Source: DRKI01 sp011051875 (GTDB lineage Bacteria; Desulfobacterota; Desulfobulbia; Desulfobulbales; Desulfobulbaceae). From it: a stretch of DNA of 64,000 bases. Shown piece after piece: positions 8,715-18,273 of the stretch. A model generated the notes under the pieces. The model was given only the letters and a program-made list of their open reading frames with translations. It did not search any database and was not told where the DNA came from. Where the stretch lies: the NCBI GenBank assembly GCA_026990385.1, contig JALXDL010000047.1, positions 3,211 to 67,210 on the forward strand, written 5' to 3'. Numbering within the stretch: the first letter of the stretch is position 1; the number at the start of each line of letters is the position of its first letter. The position numbers and the translations under genes were made by a program.

Positions 8715-9947
8715 TCAGAACGTGTAGCTCAAGCCCACGGTGAGCAGGTGGGCGCCGATATGGTCAAAGCTGCCGTCGACCATGGAGTTGGTAACCGACC
8801 GTTTCTCCTTGTCATCATAGAGATAGGCGATACCGAGATTCAGCTTGTCGGTTGCCTGGTAGCGCAGCCCCACCGAGTAGAGCCTGGCGTCCGCGTCGGG
8901 CAGGTCAAAGCCAAGGGTGGCGTCGGGGATGGGATTGTCATCAATGGCGAACCCGGCCATGAGCACAAAGGAATTCTTCATGTCATAGGAGACGCTGATC
9001 CGCCAGGTGTCGGTATCCTCCCAGTCCTTGGCCTTGGGATTGTCAAATGCGGCGATGAGATAGGGATTGCCCAGAGAGACGGGATAGGAAAAATCCAGGG
9101 TGTCGTAGTCGGACCAGAAGGTCCGGTCGTATTCCAGCTCAACGGTCAGCTGGTCAAAGAAGGTATACGATCCGGCCACGGCCAGGACCGCGGGCAGGGG
9201 AACGGTCACGTCGGCAGAGCCGGAGTAGACGGACGGACCGGCCGAGGTGGCGAGGTCGGCATGGCCGTCCAGGTTGAGATCGATCTTTGAACGGTAGGTG
9301 ACGCTGAGGTTGCTTTCCGGCACCGGCCGCAAGCTGAGGGCCAGGTTATACCCCACCTCCCAGGTATTGCCGTCCATGGAGCGGGAGGCCGTGACCGAGG
9401 GCGGAGCGATCAGACCGTTGCTCTTGACATCGGCGTCCGAGTAGATGACCCGGAAGCCGGCGGCCAGCGAGACCATATCGTTGATCCTGTAGGAGAGGGT
9501 GGGGTTGAACTCGATGACCTTGAGGGTGAAATCCTCGGCAAAGGTCCTGGGATAGGGCTGCTTCCACTCCTTGGAGAGCCCGGCGGGATAGGTCAGGCTG
9601 AGGCCGACGCGGAAATTGTTGTAATCGGGCGAGACAGCGAAAAAGGTGGGAATCACGAAATCCTCGCTCTCCGAGTCGCCGTCATAGGCCGGGGTACGGT
9701 TGTCGTCATAGCTGATCGATGGCAGGTGGATCCAGGTGAGATCGGCCTCGACCAGGGCCCGGTCGTCCAGCCAGGCCATGTTGGCCGGGTTGTAGTAGCT
9801 GGCATCGGCACCGGGCGTATGGGCCACGTAGGCGCCTGCCCTGGCCGTGGAATTCACCGACTGCTCAGGGACGCGGTACGCAGAGGCATGGGCGCTGCCG
9901 GCAAGCAGCAGGACTCCGAGACCGGCAAGCAAAACTTTTCCTTTCAT
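8715..9947 (-). CDS. FadL/OmpP1/TodX-family outer-membrane transporter
   Basis: About 410 residues with a classical signal peptide (MKGKVLLAGLGVLLLAGSAHA). The mature N-terminus is FadL-like: SAYRVPEQSVNSTARAGAYVAHTPGADASYYNPANMAWL, the hatch region with its NPA motif. Alternating beta-strand sequence follows, ending in the typical terminal phenylalanine (LLTVGLSYTF). FadL-type barrels carry long-chain fatty acids or other hydrophobic compounds across the outer membrane. The start at 9947 is fixed by AGGAGG just upstream. An acyl-CoA ligase gene lies upstream on the same strand, so the pair probably handles uptake and activation of fatty acids. Confidence 0.92.
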   Translation of the reverse strand: MKGKVLLAGLGVLLLAGSAHASAYRVPEQSVNSTARAGAYVAHTPGADASYYNPANMAWLDDRALVEADLTWIHLPSISYDDNRTPAYDGDSESEDFVIPTFFAVSPDYNNFRVGLSLTYPAGLSKEWKQPYPRTFAEDFTLKVIEFNPTLSYRINDMVSLAAGFRVIYSDADVKSNGLIAPPSVTASRSMDGNTWEVGYNLALSLRPVPESNLSVTYRSKIDLNLDGHADLATSAGPSVYSGSADVTVPLPAVLAVAGSYTFFDQLTVELEYDRTFWSDYDTLDFSYPVSLGNPYLIAAFDNPKAKDWEDTDTWRISVSYDMKNSFVLMAGFAIDDNPIPDATLGFDLPDADARLYSVGLRYQATDKLNLGIAYLYDDKEKRSVTNSMVDGSFDHIGAHLLTVGLSYTF

Positions 9948-10307
9948 CTTTCCTCCTTTTTTTCTGAGCCCGGAAGCCGGAAACAGGGCGCCGGGCCAAT
10001 TCCTCCCCTGGTGTGGGCCCTGTCTTCCCGTCCTTCCGTCTGCATGGGTTGTTGTGCCGCCCCCGGGGACATGCACGTTTTTCCGAAACCGGCCGGGGCA
10101 ACTGATCGGATTCTTCCCAGGTCTCACACCGTCGTGCCGCGCGGCACACCCGGGCAGCTTGCCGTCTCCGGCACCGGTGGCGTCCGCTTCCGCGGGCCCG
10201 GCCATTCCCGGTCCTCCCCGCTGTATCGCTCCGGGGGAGATCCATTCAGGTCATAGCATATTCCACGGACCATGAAAAGGGGGGACATGGCGGAGGCCCT
10301 GTCCGGA
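9948..10307. other. Intergenic spacer between acyl-CoA ligase and FadL genes
   Basis: About 360 bases with no supported gene. GCCCTG/CAGGGC (10296-10314) can form a small hairpin over the ligase stop codon. I looked for a riboswitch-like pattern in this GC-rich leader and could not assign one. Confidence 0.4.
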
Positions 10308-12044
10308 TCAGGGCATGGCACCGGCGGAATAGAGATACCGTTTTATCTTGTGGGTCGCGGTCTTGATAAAGGGTTCCCGCCGCTCCAGAACCCTGGAGAG
10401 ACGTGAGGAAGGGGGCAGCTGCTCGTTGACCTCGACGCGCATCCGCTCCAGCAGTGACGAGAAATAGGTATACCGCTGCTGCCTGCTCTGCCCCTGGGTC
10501 TCGGCATCGATGAAATCGTAGTCCGGATAGACCCAGGCCTCGAGCAGCCCCCTGTTCTCCACCACCAGGGACTCCAGGACAAAAGGATAGGAATTGAGCC
10601 GATGCTCGATGGCCTCGGGATAGATGTTCTCGCCATTGGCCATGACAATGACCGACTTGGACCGCCCCCTGATGTGCAGGTTGCCCAGGTTGTCGATAAA
10701 GCCGAGATCACCGGTACGCAGCCAGCCGTCTTCGGTAAAGCTCTGGTCCGTGGCCTCGGGATCGCCCCAGTATCCCTGCATGACGTTGGGCCCGCGTACC
10801 TGGACCTCGCCGATACCGGTCTCCCGGTCGGGCCGGGCCACACGGACCTCCACCCCGGGGATCGGCTTGCCGGTGGACATGTGCGCCACGGAGGGATCAC
10901 CCGGGGGACCGGCTGCGATGAGCGGGGAACACTCGGTGAGACCGTAGCCGACGATAAAGGGAAACCCGGCATCGCGCAGGAACCGCTCCACATCGGGGTT
11001 GAGGGATGCGCCGCCGATCCCCATGATCCGGAGCCGGCCGCCGAAGAACTCGAGCAGCCGCCTTCCGATCCGGCGGTACACCACCCTGCGGCCCAGCCGG
11101 AATCGGCAGCAGTAGGAGAGCAGGCGGCTCTTTTCAATGGCCGGCAGCACCCGTTTCTTGTAAATCTTCTCCAGGACGAGCGGCACCACCAGCATGGCAT
11201 GGGGCTGCTGCCGGGCACAGATCTTCTGCAGGACCGCAGGCGTTGGCGCCTTGCCGGCATAATAAATCGAGCAGCCCTTGAGCAGGGGCAGAATGAAGCC
11301 GACCGTGAACTCGTAGGTGTGGGAGATGGGAAGGACGGAGAGAAAGACCGAGCCCGGTTCCAGGTCTATGATCCTGCCGGCTGAACAGGCATTGGCACAG
11401 AGATTGGCATGGCTGAGCATGACCGCCTTGGAGAATCCCGAGGTTCCGGAGGTGTAGAGAATCGAGGCCAGATCGCTGCCGCTCACCCGGGGGAAAGGCG
11501 CCTCTTCCCCGTCCCCGTCATGCGCCTCCCCGGCCCCGGCCAGCAGGGCGGAGAAGGGCTGCAGCTCGAGGATACCGGTTTGGTCCGGGAAATCATCGAT
11601 ACTGACCACAAGTGGCGGTTTCTTCTCAAGATCGTAGATCTTCTCCACCTGGCGCTGGGAAAGAAACAGGGCCCGGCACTCCATCTCGCTCAGGATGTGG
11701 TGCACATCGGCCTCGGGCAGATCCGGCAGAATGGGGACAGCAATGGCGGCCAGCCGGACAACGGCCAGGTAGACGATGCCCCAGCGATGCGAATTTTCGG
11801 CCAGGATCGCCACCCTGGAGCCGTGATCGACACCGTGGGCCCGCAGCAGCCGGGCCAGGGCCACGATCTGGCCATGCAACTCCCGGTAGGTGAGCGGTTC
11901 CTCAAGGGCCATACCCAGGGCGGGTAGATCCCCGTACCTGCTGCAACTGTTGTCGATCAGCTCGTTGAGAGTAGCCGCATCGTGCCGGACTACCGGCAGG
12001 TTGCCGCTGCCGGCCCCCTCATGGCGGTCGACTGATTTTTCCAT
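10308..12044 (-). CDS. Long-chain acyl-CoA ligase / AMP-binding enzyme
   Basis: A 578-residue ANL-superfamily adenylating enzyme. The P-loop-like AMP motif LYTSGTSGFSKAVMLSHANL lies near residues 170-190, GYGLTECSPLI near 370, the LRTGDLGF motif near 425 and the hinge IRGRSKSVIVMANGENIYP near 450. This pattern fits fatty acyl-CoA synthetases, which activate a fatty acid as acyl-AMP and transfer it to CoA. The ATG at 12044 is preferred over an upstream in-frame start at 12230 because GGAAG lies at proper spacing. A FadL-type porin gene lies downstream, consistent with exogenous fatty-acid use. The C-terminal Lys region (FIKTATHKIKRYLY) is intact. Confidence 0.92.
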   Translation of the reverse strand: MEKSVDRHEGAGSGNLPVVRHDAATLNELIDNSCSRYGDLPALGMALEEPLTYRELHGQIVALARLLRAHGVDHGSRVAILAENSHRWGIVYLAVVRLAAIAVPILPDLPEADVHHILSEMECRALFLSQRQVEKIYDLEKKPPLVVSIDDFPDQTGILELQPFSALLAGAGEAHDGDGEEAPFPRVSGSDLASILYTSGTSGFSKAVMLSHANLCANACSAGRIIDLEPGSVFLSVLPISHTYEFTVGFILPLLKGCSIYYAGKAPTPAVLQKICARQQPHAMLVVPLVLEKIYKKRVLPAIEKSRLLSYCCRFRLGRRVVYRRIGRRLLEFFGGRLRIMGIGGASLNPDVERFLRDAGFPFIVGYGLTECSPLIAAGPPGDPSVAHMSTGKPIPGVEVRVARPDRETGIGEVQVRGPNVMQGYWGDPEATDQSFTEDGWLRTGDLGFIDNLGNLHIRGRSKSVIVMANGENIYPEAIEHRLNSYPFVLESLVVENRGLLEAWVYPDYDFIDAETQGQSRQQRYTYFSSLLERMRVEVNEQLPPSSRLSRVLERREPFIKTATHKIKRYLYSAGAMP

Positions 12045-12585
12045 GTGTCTTCCAGTTGCTGTGTCAGATATGCCGGACCGTTCGTGCGCCGGCACCGGTT
12101 GCCCCGATCCCCGGACCCGGGCGGATCCGGGAAGGGACAATTCAAAATTGTTATAATTACCGAAGAGTTGAACAAAGTCAATCGTAAGTGGCCAGGGATG
12201 GCGCATCCCGGCCCGATCACGCCCGGCCACCCTGCGGTCCCCCTGGCCCCGGGATACGGCTAACCGTGTGAAACCAACTGGTTACCAATATAGCCCATCC
12301 TGTCGCCGTGGCCCGGGCCGGGAACGCTCCGGGCCTTCATCCCCCCCCTGCGGCCCCGGGAGCGCCTCCGCCTGCGAGGCGGAAAAGAGCGCGCAATTCC
12401 GCCCTGCCGCCCTGGTGCCTTTTTCAGACTCCGGGAGCAAATCACTTGACAGTGCCGCGTCTTCGCTATAAAAATTTATAATCGAACGTCCAGCGGCAAA
12501 GGAGGTGGACCTCTTCACTGTCTGCGGAATTTCACCGGGACCGGGCAATCTTCCCGGACCGTTCGGGTTTCGAGTTGATTCTTCA
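12045..12585. other. Divergent intergenic region between acyl-CoA ligase and carboxypeptidase
   Basis: About 540 bases without a supported gene. It holds an AT-rich patch near 12140-12180 that may carry the minus-strand promoter of the ligase, a GC-rich middle with small inverted repeats, and a plus-strand promoter candidate near 12446. An AAAGGAGG sequence at 12498 has no good ATG at proper spacing. Confidence 0.4.
12446..12474 (+). promoter_or_regulatory. Candidate sigma-70 promoter for the carboxypeptidase gene
   Basis: TTGACA at 12446-12451 is followed, after 15-17 bases, by the AT-rich TATAAAAA stretch at 12467-12474. It is the best -35/-10 match upstream of the gene. Spacing is slightly short for the TATAAA reading. 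Confidence 0.45.
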
Positions 12586-13650
12586 ATGATTATTCCAACT
12601 TCCTTTATCCGCCCCATGTCGTATCCACGATGGTCTTTCCTGTCCCTTCTGCTCTGCCTTGCCGTGACATGGCGGCCGGCGCCGGTCATGGCGGCCCGGA
12701 TACCGCTCCTCCGGGACACGGCAAAACAACAGGTCTTCCGGCCCCAGGTTTCGAAGAGAACCGGGCAGAGAACAGCGGCCGGCTGGATCACCCTGGGCAG
12801 CCCGCGCAGCATCAGCCTGGTCAAGCAGCGGGTCCGAAGCTCCCGCGGACGCGGTTCCTCTGTTGCCGGAGTGGAACGGCGAATCAGCTCGCGCAGCGTG
12901 ATCATCATCGATGCCAAGAGCGGTGAAACCATCTTTGCCAAGGCCCCTGACCAGCCTCGCCAGCCTGCCTCCACCATAAAGGTGCTGACCGGGATGATCG
13001 CCATGAAATCGCTCAAGGACTCGGAGCCGGTGGCGGTCAGCCGTCATGCCTCCGGGATGCCGCGCTCCAAGATCTACCTTGATCCCCGAAAACAATACAA
13101 GGCCGACGACCTGATCAATGCCGTGCTGCTGGCCTCGGCCAACGATGCCAGCGTGGCCCTGGCCGAGAAGATCGCGGGCAGTGAACCCGACTTTGCCGAG
13201 ATGATGACCCTGCGCGCCAGGCTGTGGGGAGCAAAGAACACCGTCTGCCGCACCGCCACCGGTCTCACCGCCAGGGGACAACATTCCACGGCCCGGGACC
13301 TGGCCACCATCTTCCGGCGCGCCATGCAGGACAAGGAATTCGCCAGCCGGGTGCGGCAAGTCAAGGTCCGGACCACCTTCGGCAAGGTCCTGCGCAACCA
13401 CAACAAGGCCCTGTGGCGACTCGAGGGCGCCGAAGGCGGCAAGACCGGATATACGGCCGCGGCACGCCAGACCTACGTGGGCCAGTTCACCCGGGACGGT
13501 GAATCCATCATCGTGGCCATCATGGGCAGCGAGACCATGTGGAACGACCTGCGGACACTGGTGGAGTACGGATTTCAGAAAAAGCGGCAGATCCGCCTTG
13601 CGCGCCTGGAAAAGGGGGCAAAGCGGCAGGAGGTTGCGCGGGTGAACTGA
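12586..13650 (+). CDS. D-alanyl-D-alanine carboxypeptidase (peptidase S11)
   Basis: A secreted penicillin-binding-protein-like enzyme that trims the terminal D-Ala of peptidoglycan peptides. All three catalytic motifs are visible: the SxxK serine in QPASTIKVL, the SxN-type SAND in LLASANDAS, and KTG in EGGKTGYTAAAR. A signal peptide is clear from MSYPRWSFLSLLLCLAVTW to a cleavage near VMA-AR. A basic linker (~residues 50-90) precedes the catalytic domain. The protein lacks the long C-terminal PBP5-type domain. Possible starts are 12586 and 12616, the latter at the beginning of the signal peptide; GTG at 12505 seems too far upstream. Confidence 0.9.
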   Translation: MIIPTSFIRPMSYPRWSFLSLLLCLAVTWRPAPVMAARIPLLRDTAKQQVFRPQVSKRTGQRTAAGWITLGSPRSISLVKQRVRSSRGRGSSVAGVERRISSRSVIIIDAKSGETIFAKAPDQPRQPASTIKVLTGMIAMKSLKDSEPVAVSRHASGMPRSKIYLDPRKQYKADDLINAVLLASANDASVALAEKIAGSEPDFAEMMTLRARLWGAKNTVCRTATGLTARGQHSTARDLATIFRRAMQDKEFASRVRQVKVRTTFGKVLRNHNKALWRLEGAEGGKTGYTAAARQTYVGQFTRDGESIIVAIMGSETMWNDLRTLVEYGFQKKRQIRLARLEKGAKRQEVARVN

Positions 13651-13777
13651 GCGGCTTCCGGCCCATGCCGGGGACGGGCAGGAAAGAGGAACGGTTCCGG
13701 ATCAGTCCGGCCGGCCTGGCCGCGGCAACGGCCGGTCATCGGAGAAGAGGAACTGTGGAGAGGAGGTCCCGGGTGGC

Positions 13778-14152
13778 TCAGGTGGGCGGCGCGAACTGCT
13801 GCCTGACCATCTCCAGGAGCACGTCCCGCTTGAAGGGTTTTTCCAGGGTGGCGATATCCCCGAGGTAGCTCGCCATGGTCAGGTACCGTTCGGCCTTGAT
13901 GGCACCGCCGCCGGAGATGGCCATGATCTTGAGATCAGGATATTCGCGGACCAGCTCCATGATGAACTTCAGGCCATCCTTCACCGGCATGATCATGTCG
14001 GTAATGACCAGGTCAAAGGCATAGCGCCCGATGAGAGTCATTCCCTCTTCACCGTTTTCGGCCGCATGCACTTCATAGCCCTCATGCTCCAGCATCTGGG
14101 TGAGCATTGAGCGAATCTGTTCCTCGTCATCAACAACCAGTATTCGTTTCAA
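13778..14152 (-). CDS. Single-domain response regulator (CheY-like receiver)
   Basis: A 124-residue receiver domain with no output domain. The acidic pair DDE follows the first strand (ILVVDDEEQIRS), the phosphoacceptor is Asp in LVITDMIMPVKDG near residue 52, and the conserved Lys is in LEKPFKRD near 106. It probably relays phosphate to a protein partner or serves an unlinked kinase. No kinase gene lies next to it. Confidence 0.92.
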   Translation of the reverse strand: MKRILVVDDEEQIRSMLTQMLEHEGYEVHAAENGEEGMTLIGRYAFDLVITDMIMPVKDGLKFIMELVREYPDLKIMAISGGGAIKAERYLTMASYLGDIATLEKPFKRDVLLEMVRQQFAPPT

Positions 14153-14414
14153 TGATTTTCACTCCCTGCTTGTGTAGGTTGGCTGCCATCCTCTTTACCT
14201 TACATTTTGGTAATCCTCTCTTCAACAGCTTTTTTACGAAAAGATCATTTTGAGACCATTTTGCCGACCGGCCCAAAAAGCGATCACGCAGCCGGGCAAC
14301 CGGGAGAAGGGCCGCCCCGTGACCCCGGCAGCGTGACCGGCAGGGAAGTGGAGGAAGGCCGGGCGGCCGGACCGCACCCGCTGCCGGGAACACAGTCCGG
14401 TTCCCGGCGATACC

Positions 14415-15353
14415 CTAACCGTCCCGGCGGCAGAAACGGCCGAAGCCGCCCGGGATGGTGCCCGATGACCAGAAGGCCCGGCCGTGCTTGTAGTCGACAA
14501 ACCAGTAGCCCCCGGGCCTGCGGGTGGCCTCGACAAAGATAAACGGCTGCTCCGGCGAGAAGCAGGGATGGAGGAACTGGTCAGCCTCGTTCTTTTCCCG
14601 CTCCATCAGGGAGAGGGCCTCGGCCATGGTCGGAAGGCGCCAGTCACTGTGCCCGGCAAACCCTTCCCGGTTGATCCGTTCCAGCTCCAGCTTCTGGGAG
14701 CGGTAGCTCATGATGTCGCTTCCGCCGCGCTGCCACATGAGACCGGTGACCAGGTCGGTGACCGTGAGATCGTCGCCGTTGTCCACGAGACAGTTGTCAA
14801 ACCGTCCCCCGGGATTGCGCTCGATATCGACGAAGTTGTACTCGCGGACCAGGGCGACCACGTCCTCCTCCACCATCTGCGCAGGCTGGTCGGGCAGGGT
14901 GACTCTCACGAGTCCCTCGGGCGCCGGCTCGTCACGGCCCGGCAGGCCCGTGGGGCCGAGACCGGGCCGAACCTCCTCGGGGATGGGAACGATCATGGCG
15001 TCGTCCTCGGCCTCGATGACATTGTCCAGCAGCCACTGCTTCAGCTCCTCGTTGATGCCGTGGGTCCGCTCAAAGATCGCCACCTTGCCATGGCCCTTGA
15101 CACACCGCTCGATCATCTCCTGCGGCGCCAGGATCTCGGCCACCACCCGCGCATGCTTGATGCCGCGCTCCATGAGACACAGCTTCGGCGTCTCGTCCCA
15201 GGCATCGATGAAGAAGTAGTAGATCCGCTCCTTCTTGCTCCGCACCCGTTCCTTGCCGCCCCAGCTCTCAAAGGTCCCAAAGGTGTACTCCGGTGTCATT
15301 TCCCAGTCAATGGTCGGCGAACCGGCAAGATCAAGCACTTCAAACAGCCCCAT
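14415..15353 (-). CDS. DUF1566 (Lcl C-terminal-like) domain protein
   Basis: A 312-residue protein without signal peptide or membrane segment. The C-terminal half carries the DUF1566 pattern: DNCLVDNGDDLTVTDLVTGLMWQRGG near residue 190, then SDWRLPTMAEALSLME and a terminal YWFVDYKHGRAFW segment. This fold resembles C-type-lectin/FGE-like modules often found in extracellular or surface proteins. The N-terminal ~150 residues (TFESWGGKERVRSKKERIYYFFIDAWDE) are not recognised. The start at 15353 is set by a strong GGAGG site. It is divergent from glgX. Function unknown. Confidence 0.8.
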   Translation of the reverse strand: MGLFEVLDLAGSPTIDWEMTPEYTFGTFESWGGKERVRSKKERIYYFFIDAWDETPKLCLMERGIKHARVVAEILAPQEMIERCVKGHGKVAIFERTHGINEELKQWLLDNVIEAEDDAMIVPIPEEVRPGLGPTGLPGRDEPAPEGLVRVTLPDQPAQMVEEDVVALVREYNFVDIERNPGGRFDNCLVDNGDDLTVTDLVTGLMWQRGGSDIMSYRSQKLELERINREGFAGHSDWRLPTMAEALSLMEREKNEADQFLHPCFSPEQPFIFVEATRRPGGYWFVDYKHGRAFWSSGTIPGGFGRFCRRDG

Positions 15354-15463
15354 AAGTATTCCTCCGCAAGGGTTTTGAAAAAAAGGAAAACAGGGTAAGA
15401 TAGTCTTCCGGAAAAGCATTACTCATTCTCAACCGTATATAGTAATTATTATCTAATGTCAAG

Positions 15464-17590
15464 ATGAAAAAACCGGACCGCGTCGAGCCCGGCAGTCCCC
15501 TGCCCCTGGGTGCGACCCGTACGCCCACGGGTGTCAACTTTGCCGTCTTTTCCCGTCATGCCACGGCTGTCACCCTGGTCCTCGGCAATGGCGCCGATCC
15601 CGGGAGCACCACCGTGGAGATACCGCTTGTCCGGCAGGAGCACCGGACCGGCGATGTCTGGCATGTCCATCTCACCGGTCTGCCGGATACCATCTGCTAC
15701 GGCTACCGGATGGCCGGTCCCTTTGATCCTTCCGGCAGCGGCCACTTCTACGACGACCGGCTGGTCCTGCTCGATCCCTATGCACGCGAACTCTGCCCCC
15801 ACCGCTGGGGCGAGGCGCGCCCCTGCCTGGGGAAAAAACCCTGCAGCAGGCTGCCTGCCAGGCACTATGACTGGCAAGGCGACCGACCCCTGAACACGCC
15901 GCTCAGGGACACCGTGATCTACGAAATGCACGTGCGCGGCTTCACCCGCCATTCCTCCTCCGGGGTCCGCCACCCGGGCACCTTCCGGGGCGTGACCGAG
16001 AAGATTCCCTACCTTCGCAAGCTGGGCATCACGGCGGTGGAACTGATGCCGGTGACCGAGTTCAACGAGAACGAGGCCGTGTTCGTCAATCCCGACACCG
16101 GGGAACGGTTGAAAAACTACTGGGGCTACAGCCCGCTCTCCTTCTTTGCCCCCAAGTCGGCCTACTGCAGCGACCCGACCCGGCCCCTGGACGAGTTCCG
16201 GGACATGGTCAAGGCCCTGCACCGGGCCGGCATCGAGGTCATCCTCGACATCGTCTACAACCATACCGGCGAGGGCGGTGCCGACGGCCCCACCACCAGT
16301 TTCCGCGGCATCGACAACACGATCTATTACCTGCTCGACCCCTGGACCCGGGCCTATCTCAACTTCTCGGGCTGCGGCAACACCTGCAACTGCAACCACC
16401 CCATCGTCCGCACCCTGATCATGGACGCCCTGCGCTGGTGGGTGGTGGAGATGCACGTGGACGGTTTCCGCTTCGACCTGGCCTCCATCCTGGGCCGCGA
16501 CCAGAACGGCGAGGTGCTGAGCAATCCGCCGGTGGTGGAGATGATCGCCGAGGACCCGATCCTGGCCGACACCAAGATCATTGCCGAGGCATGGGACGCG
16601 GCCGGGCTCTACCAGGTGGGCTCCTTCTCCCCGCACCACCGCTGGGCCGAGTGGAACGGCCGTTTCCGCGACGATGTCCGCGCCTTCATGCGGGGCGATC
16701 CCGGCATGGTCCCGGCCCTGGCCACCCGCATCGCGGGCAGCTCCGATCTCTACCAGCACTCCGGCCGCAGGCCCTGCAACTCCATCAACTTCATCACCAG
16801 CCACGACGGCTTCACCCTGGCCGACCTGGTCAGCTACAACGAGAAACACAACCTGGCCAACGGCGAGGACAACCGGGACGGCGACAACAACAACCTGAGC
16901 TGGAACAGCGGCGTCGAGGGGCCCACCCGCAACCCCAGGATCCTGCAGATGCGGCTGCGCCGGATGCGGACCATGGCCGTGATCCTCTTTCTCTCCCAGG
17001 GCGTGCCCATGATGGTGGCCGGCGACGAGTTCGGCCGCAGCCAGCAGGGCAACAACAATGCCTGGTGCCAGGACAACGAGATCAGCTGGATCAACTGGCG
17101 GCTGGCCAGGCAGAAGCGCCACCTGCTGCGCTTCTTCCGCATGCTGATCGCCCTGCGCAGGAGCCATCCCGTCTTCCGCCGGGACGAGTTCTTCCTGACC
17201 CGCACCGCCGACGAGCTGCCCGCCCACCTGGAGGAGATCACCTGGCAGGGGCTGCAGCCGGGCGAGCAGGACTGGTCCCCGGACTGCCACACCCTGGCCT
17301 TTACGTTGAACGGCTCAGGCATCCCCGAGGGCGAGGACGACGACTTCTTTGTCATGCTCAACGGCCACAGGGAACAGGAGGCCATCTTTACCGTGCCGCC
17401 CCCGCCGGACCGGCACAGGGAGCGCTGCTGGAAGAAGATCATCGACACCGGGGTCGCGGCGCCCCGGGACTTTGTCGAGATCGGCAGGGCGGCCACCGTG
17501 GCCTGCGGCGCCCGGGTTCCGGTTGCCGCCATGGCCTGCATCGTGCTCCAGTCCAGGCGCAGAACAGAACAGGAAAAGGAAACAAGATGA
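15464..17590 (+). CDS. glgX: Glycogen debranching enzyme GlgX (isoamylase-type)
   Basis: A 708-residue GH13 enzyme that hydrolyses alpha-1,6 branches of glycogen or phosphorylase-limit dextrin. An N-terminal CBM48-like region starts with PLPLGATRTPTGVNFAVFSRHA. Catalytic regions include EVILDIVYNHTGEG, the nucleophile in DGFRFDLASILGRD, the acid in KIIAEAWDAAGLYQVG and FITSHDGFTLADLVSYNEKHN. The gene overlaps the next (GDSL hydrolase) by ATGA, so the two are probably translated together. A glycogen phosphorylase gene is at 41-44 kb, supplying the other half of glycogen breakdown. Confidence 0.94.
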   Translation: MKKPDRVEPGSPLPLGATRTPTGVNFAVFSRHATAVTLVLGNGADPGSTTVEIPLVRQEHRTGDVWHVHLTGLPDTICYGYRMAGPFDPSGSGHFYDDRLVLLDPYARELCPHRWGEARPCLGKKPCSRLPARHYDWQGDRPLNTPLRDTVIYEMHVRGFTRHSSSGVRHPGTFRGVTEKIPYLRKLGITAVELMPVTEFNENEAVFVNPDTGERLKNYWGYSPLSFFAPKSAYCSDPTRPLDEFRDMVKALHRAGIEVILDIVYNHTGEGGADGPTTSFRGIDNTIYYLLDPWTRAYLNFSGCGNTCNCNHPIVRTLIMDALRWWVVEMHVDGFRFDLASILGRDQNGEVLSNPPVVEMIAEDPILADTKIIAEAWDAAGLYQVGSFSPHHRWAEWNGRFRDDVRAFMRGDPGMVPALATRIAGSSDLYQHSGRRPCNSINFITSHDGFTLADLVSYNEKHNLANGEDNRDGDNNNLSWNSGVEGPTRNPRILQMRLRRMRTMAVILFLSQGVPMMVAGDEFGRSQQGNNNAWCQDNEISWINWRLARQKRHLLRFFRMLIALRRSHPVFRRDEFFLTRTADELPAHLEEITWQGLQPGEQDWSPDCHTLAFTLNGSGIPEGEDDDFFVMLNGHREQEAIFTVPPPPDRHRERCWKKIIDTGVAAPRDFVEIGRAATVACGARVPVAAMACIVLQSRRRTEQEKETR

Positions 17591-18120
17591 GCACATCCCA
17601 TGAACTCAGCCTGCTTTTTCTGGGTGATTCCCTGGTGGAATGGGGAGACTGGGACAGGTTGCTGCCCGGATACAGGGTGATCAACAGGGGCCGGGCCGGG
17701 GAACGGGTGGAAGAGCTGGCCGCCCGGATCCCGGCCGAGCTGGCGGCGGTCCCGGACCCGGACCGGATCCTGATCATGTCCGGGACCAACAACCTGCTCA
17801 TGGAGGACCCCTGCTTTCCCATGATCCTCAAGACCATGCTGCCGCGGGTGCGGGAGCTCTGCCCGGGGACGCCGGTCATCCTCCACTCCATGGCGCCCAT
17901 GCGCCTCGACTGGCTGGCCGGGGAGCGGATCGGGACGGCCAACCGGCAGTTGCTGGAAGTAGCCCGTGCCACGGGCTGCGAGTTCCTGGACCTTGTGGCC
18001 CCGTTCACCGACCAGTGCCCGCCCGGCGGCCGCCCCTGTTTCCTGGATGACAACATCCACCTGAGCAGCCGCGGCTACGCGGTCTGGGCCGAGGCCATCC
18101 GCACCCACCTGGAGCACTGA
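17587..18120 (+). CDS. GDSL/SGNH-family hydrolase
   Basis: A 177-residue SGNH hydrolase. Block I reads LLFLGDSLVEWG with the nucleophile Ser near residue 13, the GxxND-like block III reads MSGTNNLLM near 68, and the catalytic Asp-His pair is in DDNIHLSSRGYAVW near the C-terminus. No signal peptide is seen, so a cytoplasmic esterase or thioesterase is likely; the substrate is unknown. The start codon overlaps the glgX stop by four bases (ATGA), indicating translational coupling. Confidence 0.88.
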   Translation: MSTSHELSLLFLGDSLVEWGDWDRLLPGYRVINRGRAGERVEELAARIPAELAAVPDPDRILIMSGTNNLLMEDPCFPMILKTMLPRVRELCPGTPVILHSMAPMRLDWLAGERIGTANRQLLEVARATGCEFLDLVAPFTDQCPPGGRPCFLDDNIHLSSRGYAVWAEAIRTHLEH

Positions 18121-18273
18121 CCTGCCAACCGGCTCCGGCGGATTGCCATGGAACCGGCACCAACGGTTGACAGCCGGCGGTCAACCTCTTATATGTTTTC
18201 TCGTCGGCTGTCCCGGCCTGCCAGCCAGGGCCGGAGCAGTCCGTTTACCACGAACTTAACAGGGAGATTTTCC

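Noticed and set aside
8607..9290. Plus-strand frame over the FadL gene, and many long frames opposite to genes
   Set aside because: They mirror real genes with strong family matches and start sites; their composition is Arg/Gly/Pro-rich as expected for shadows in GC-rich DNA.
9948..10260. Cobalamin-type riboswitch upstream of the FadL gene
   Set aside because: A few GC-rich blocks look suggestive, but the conserved core segments are missing or out of order.
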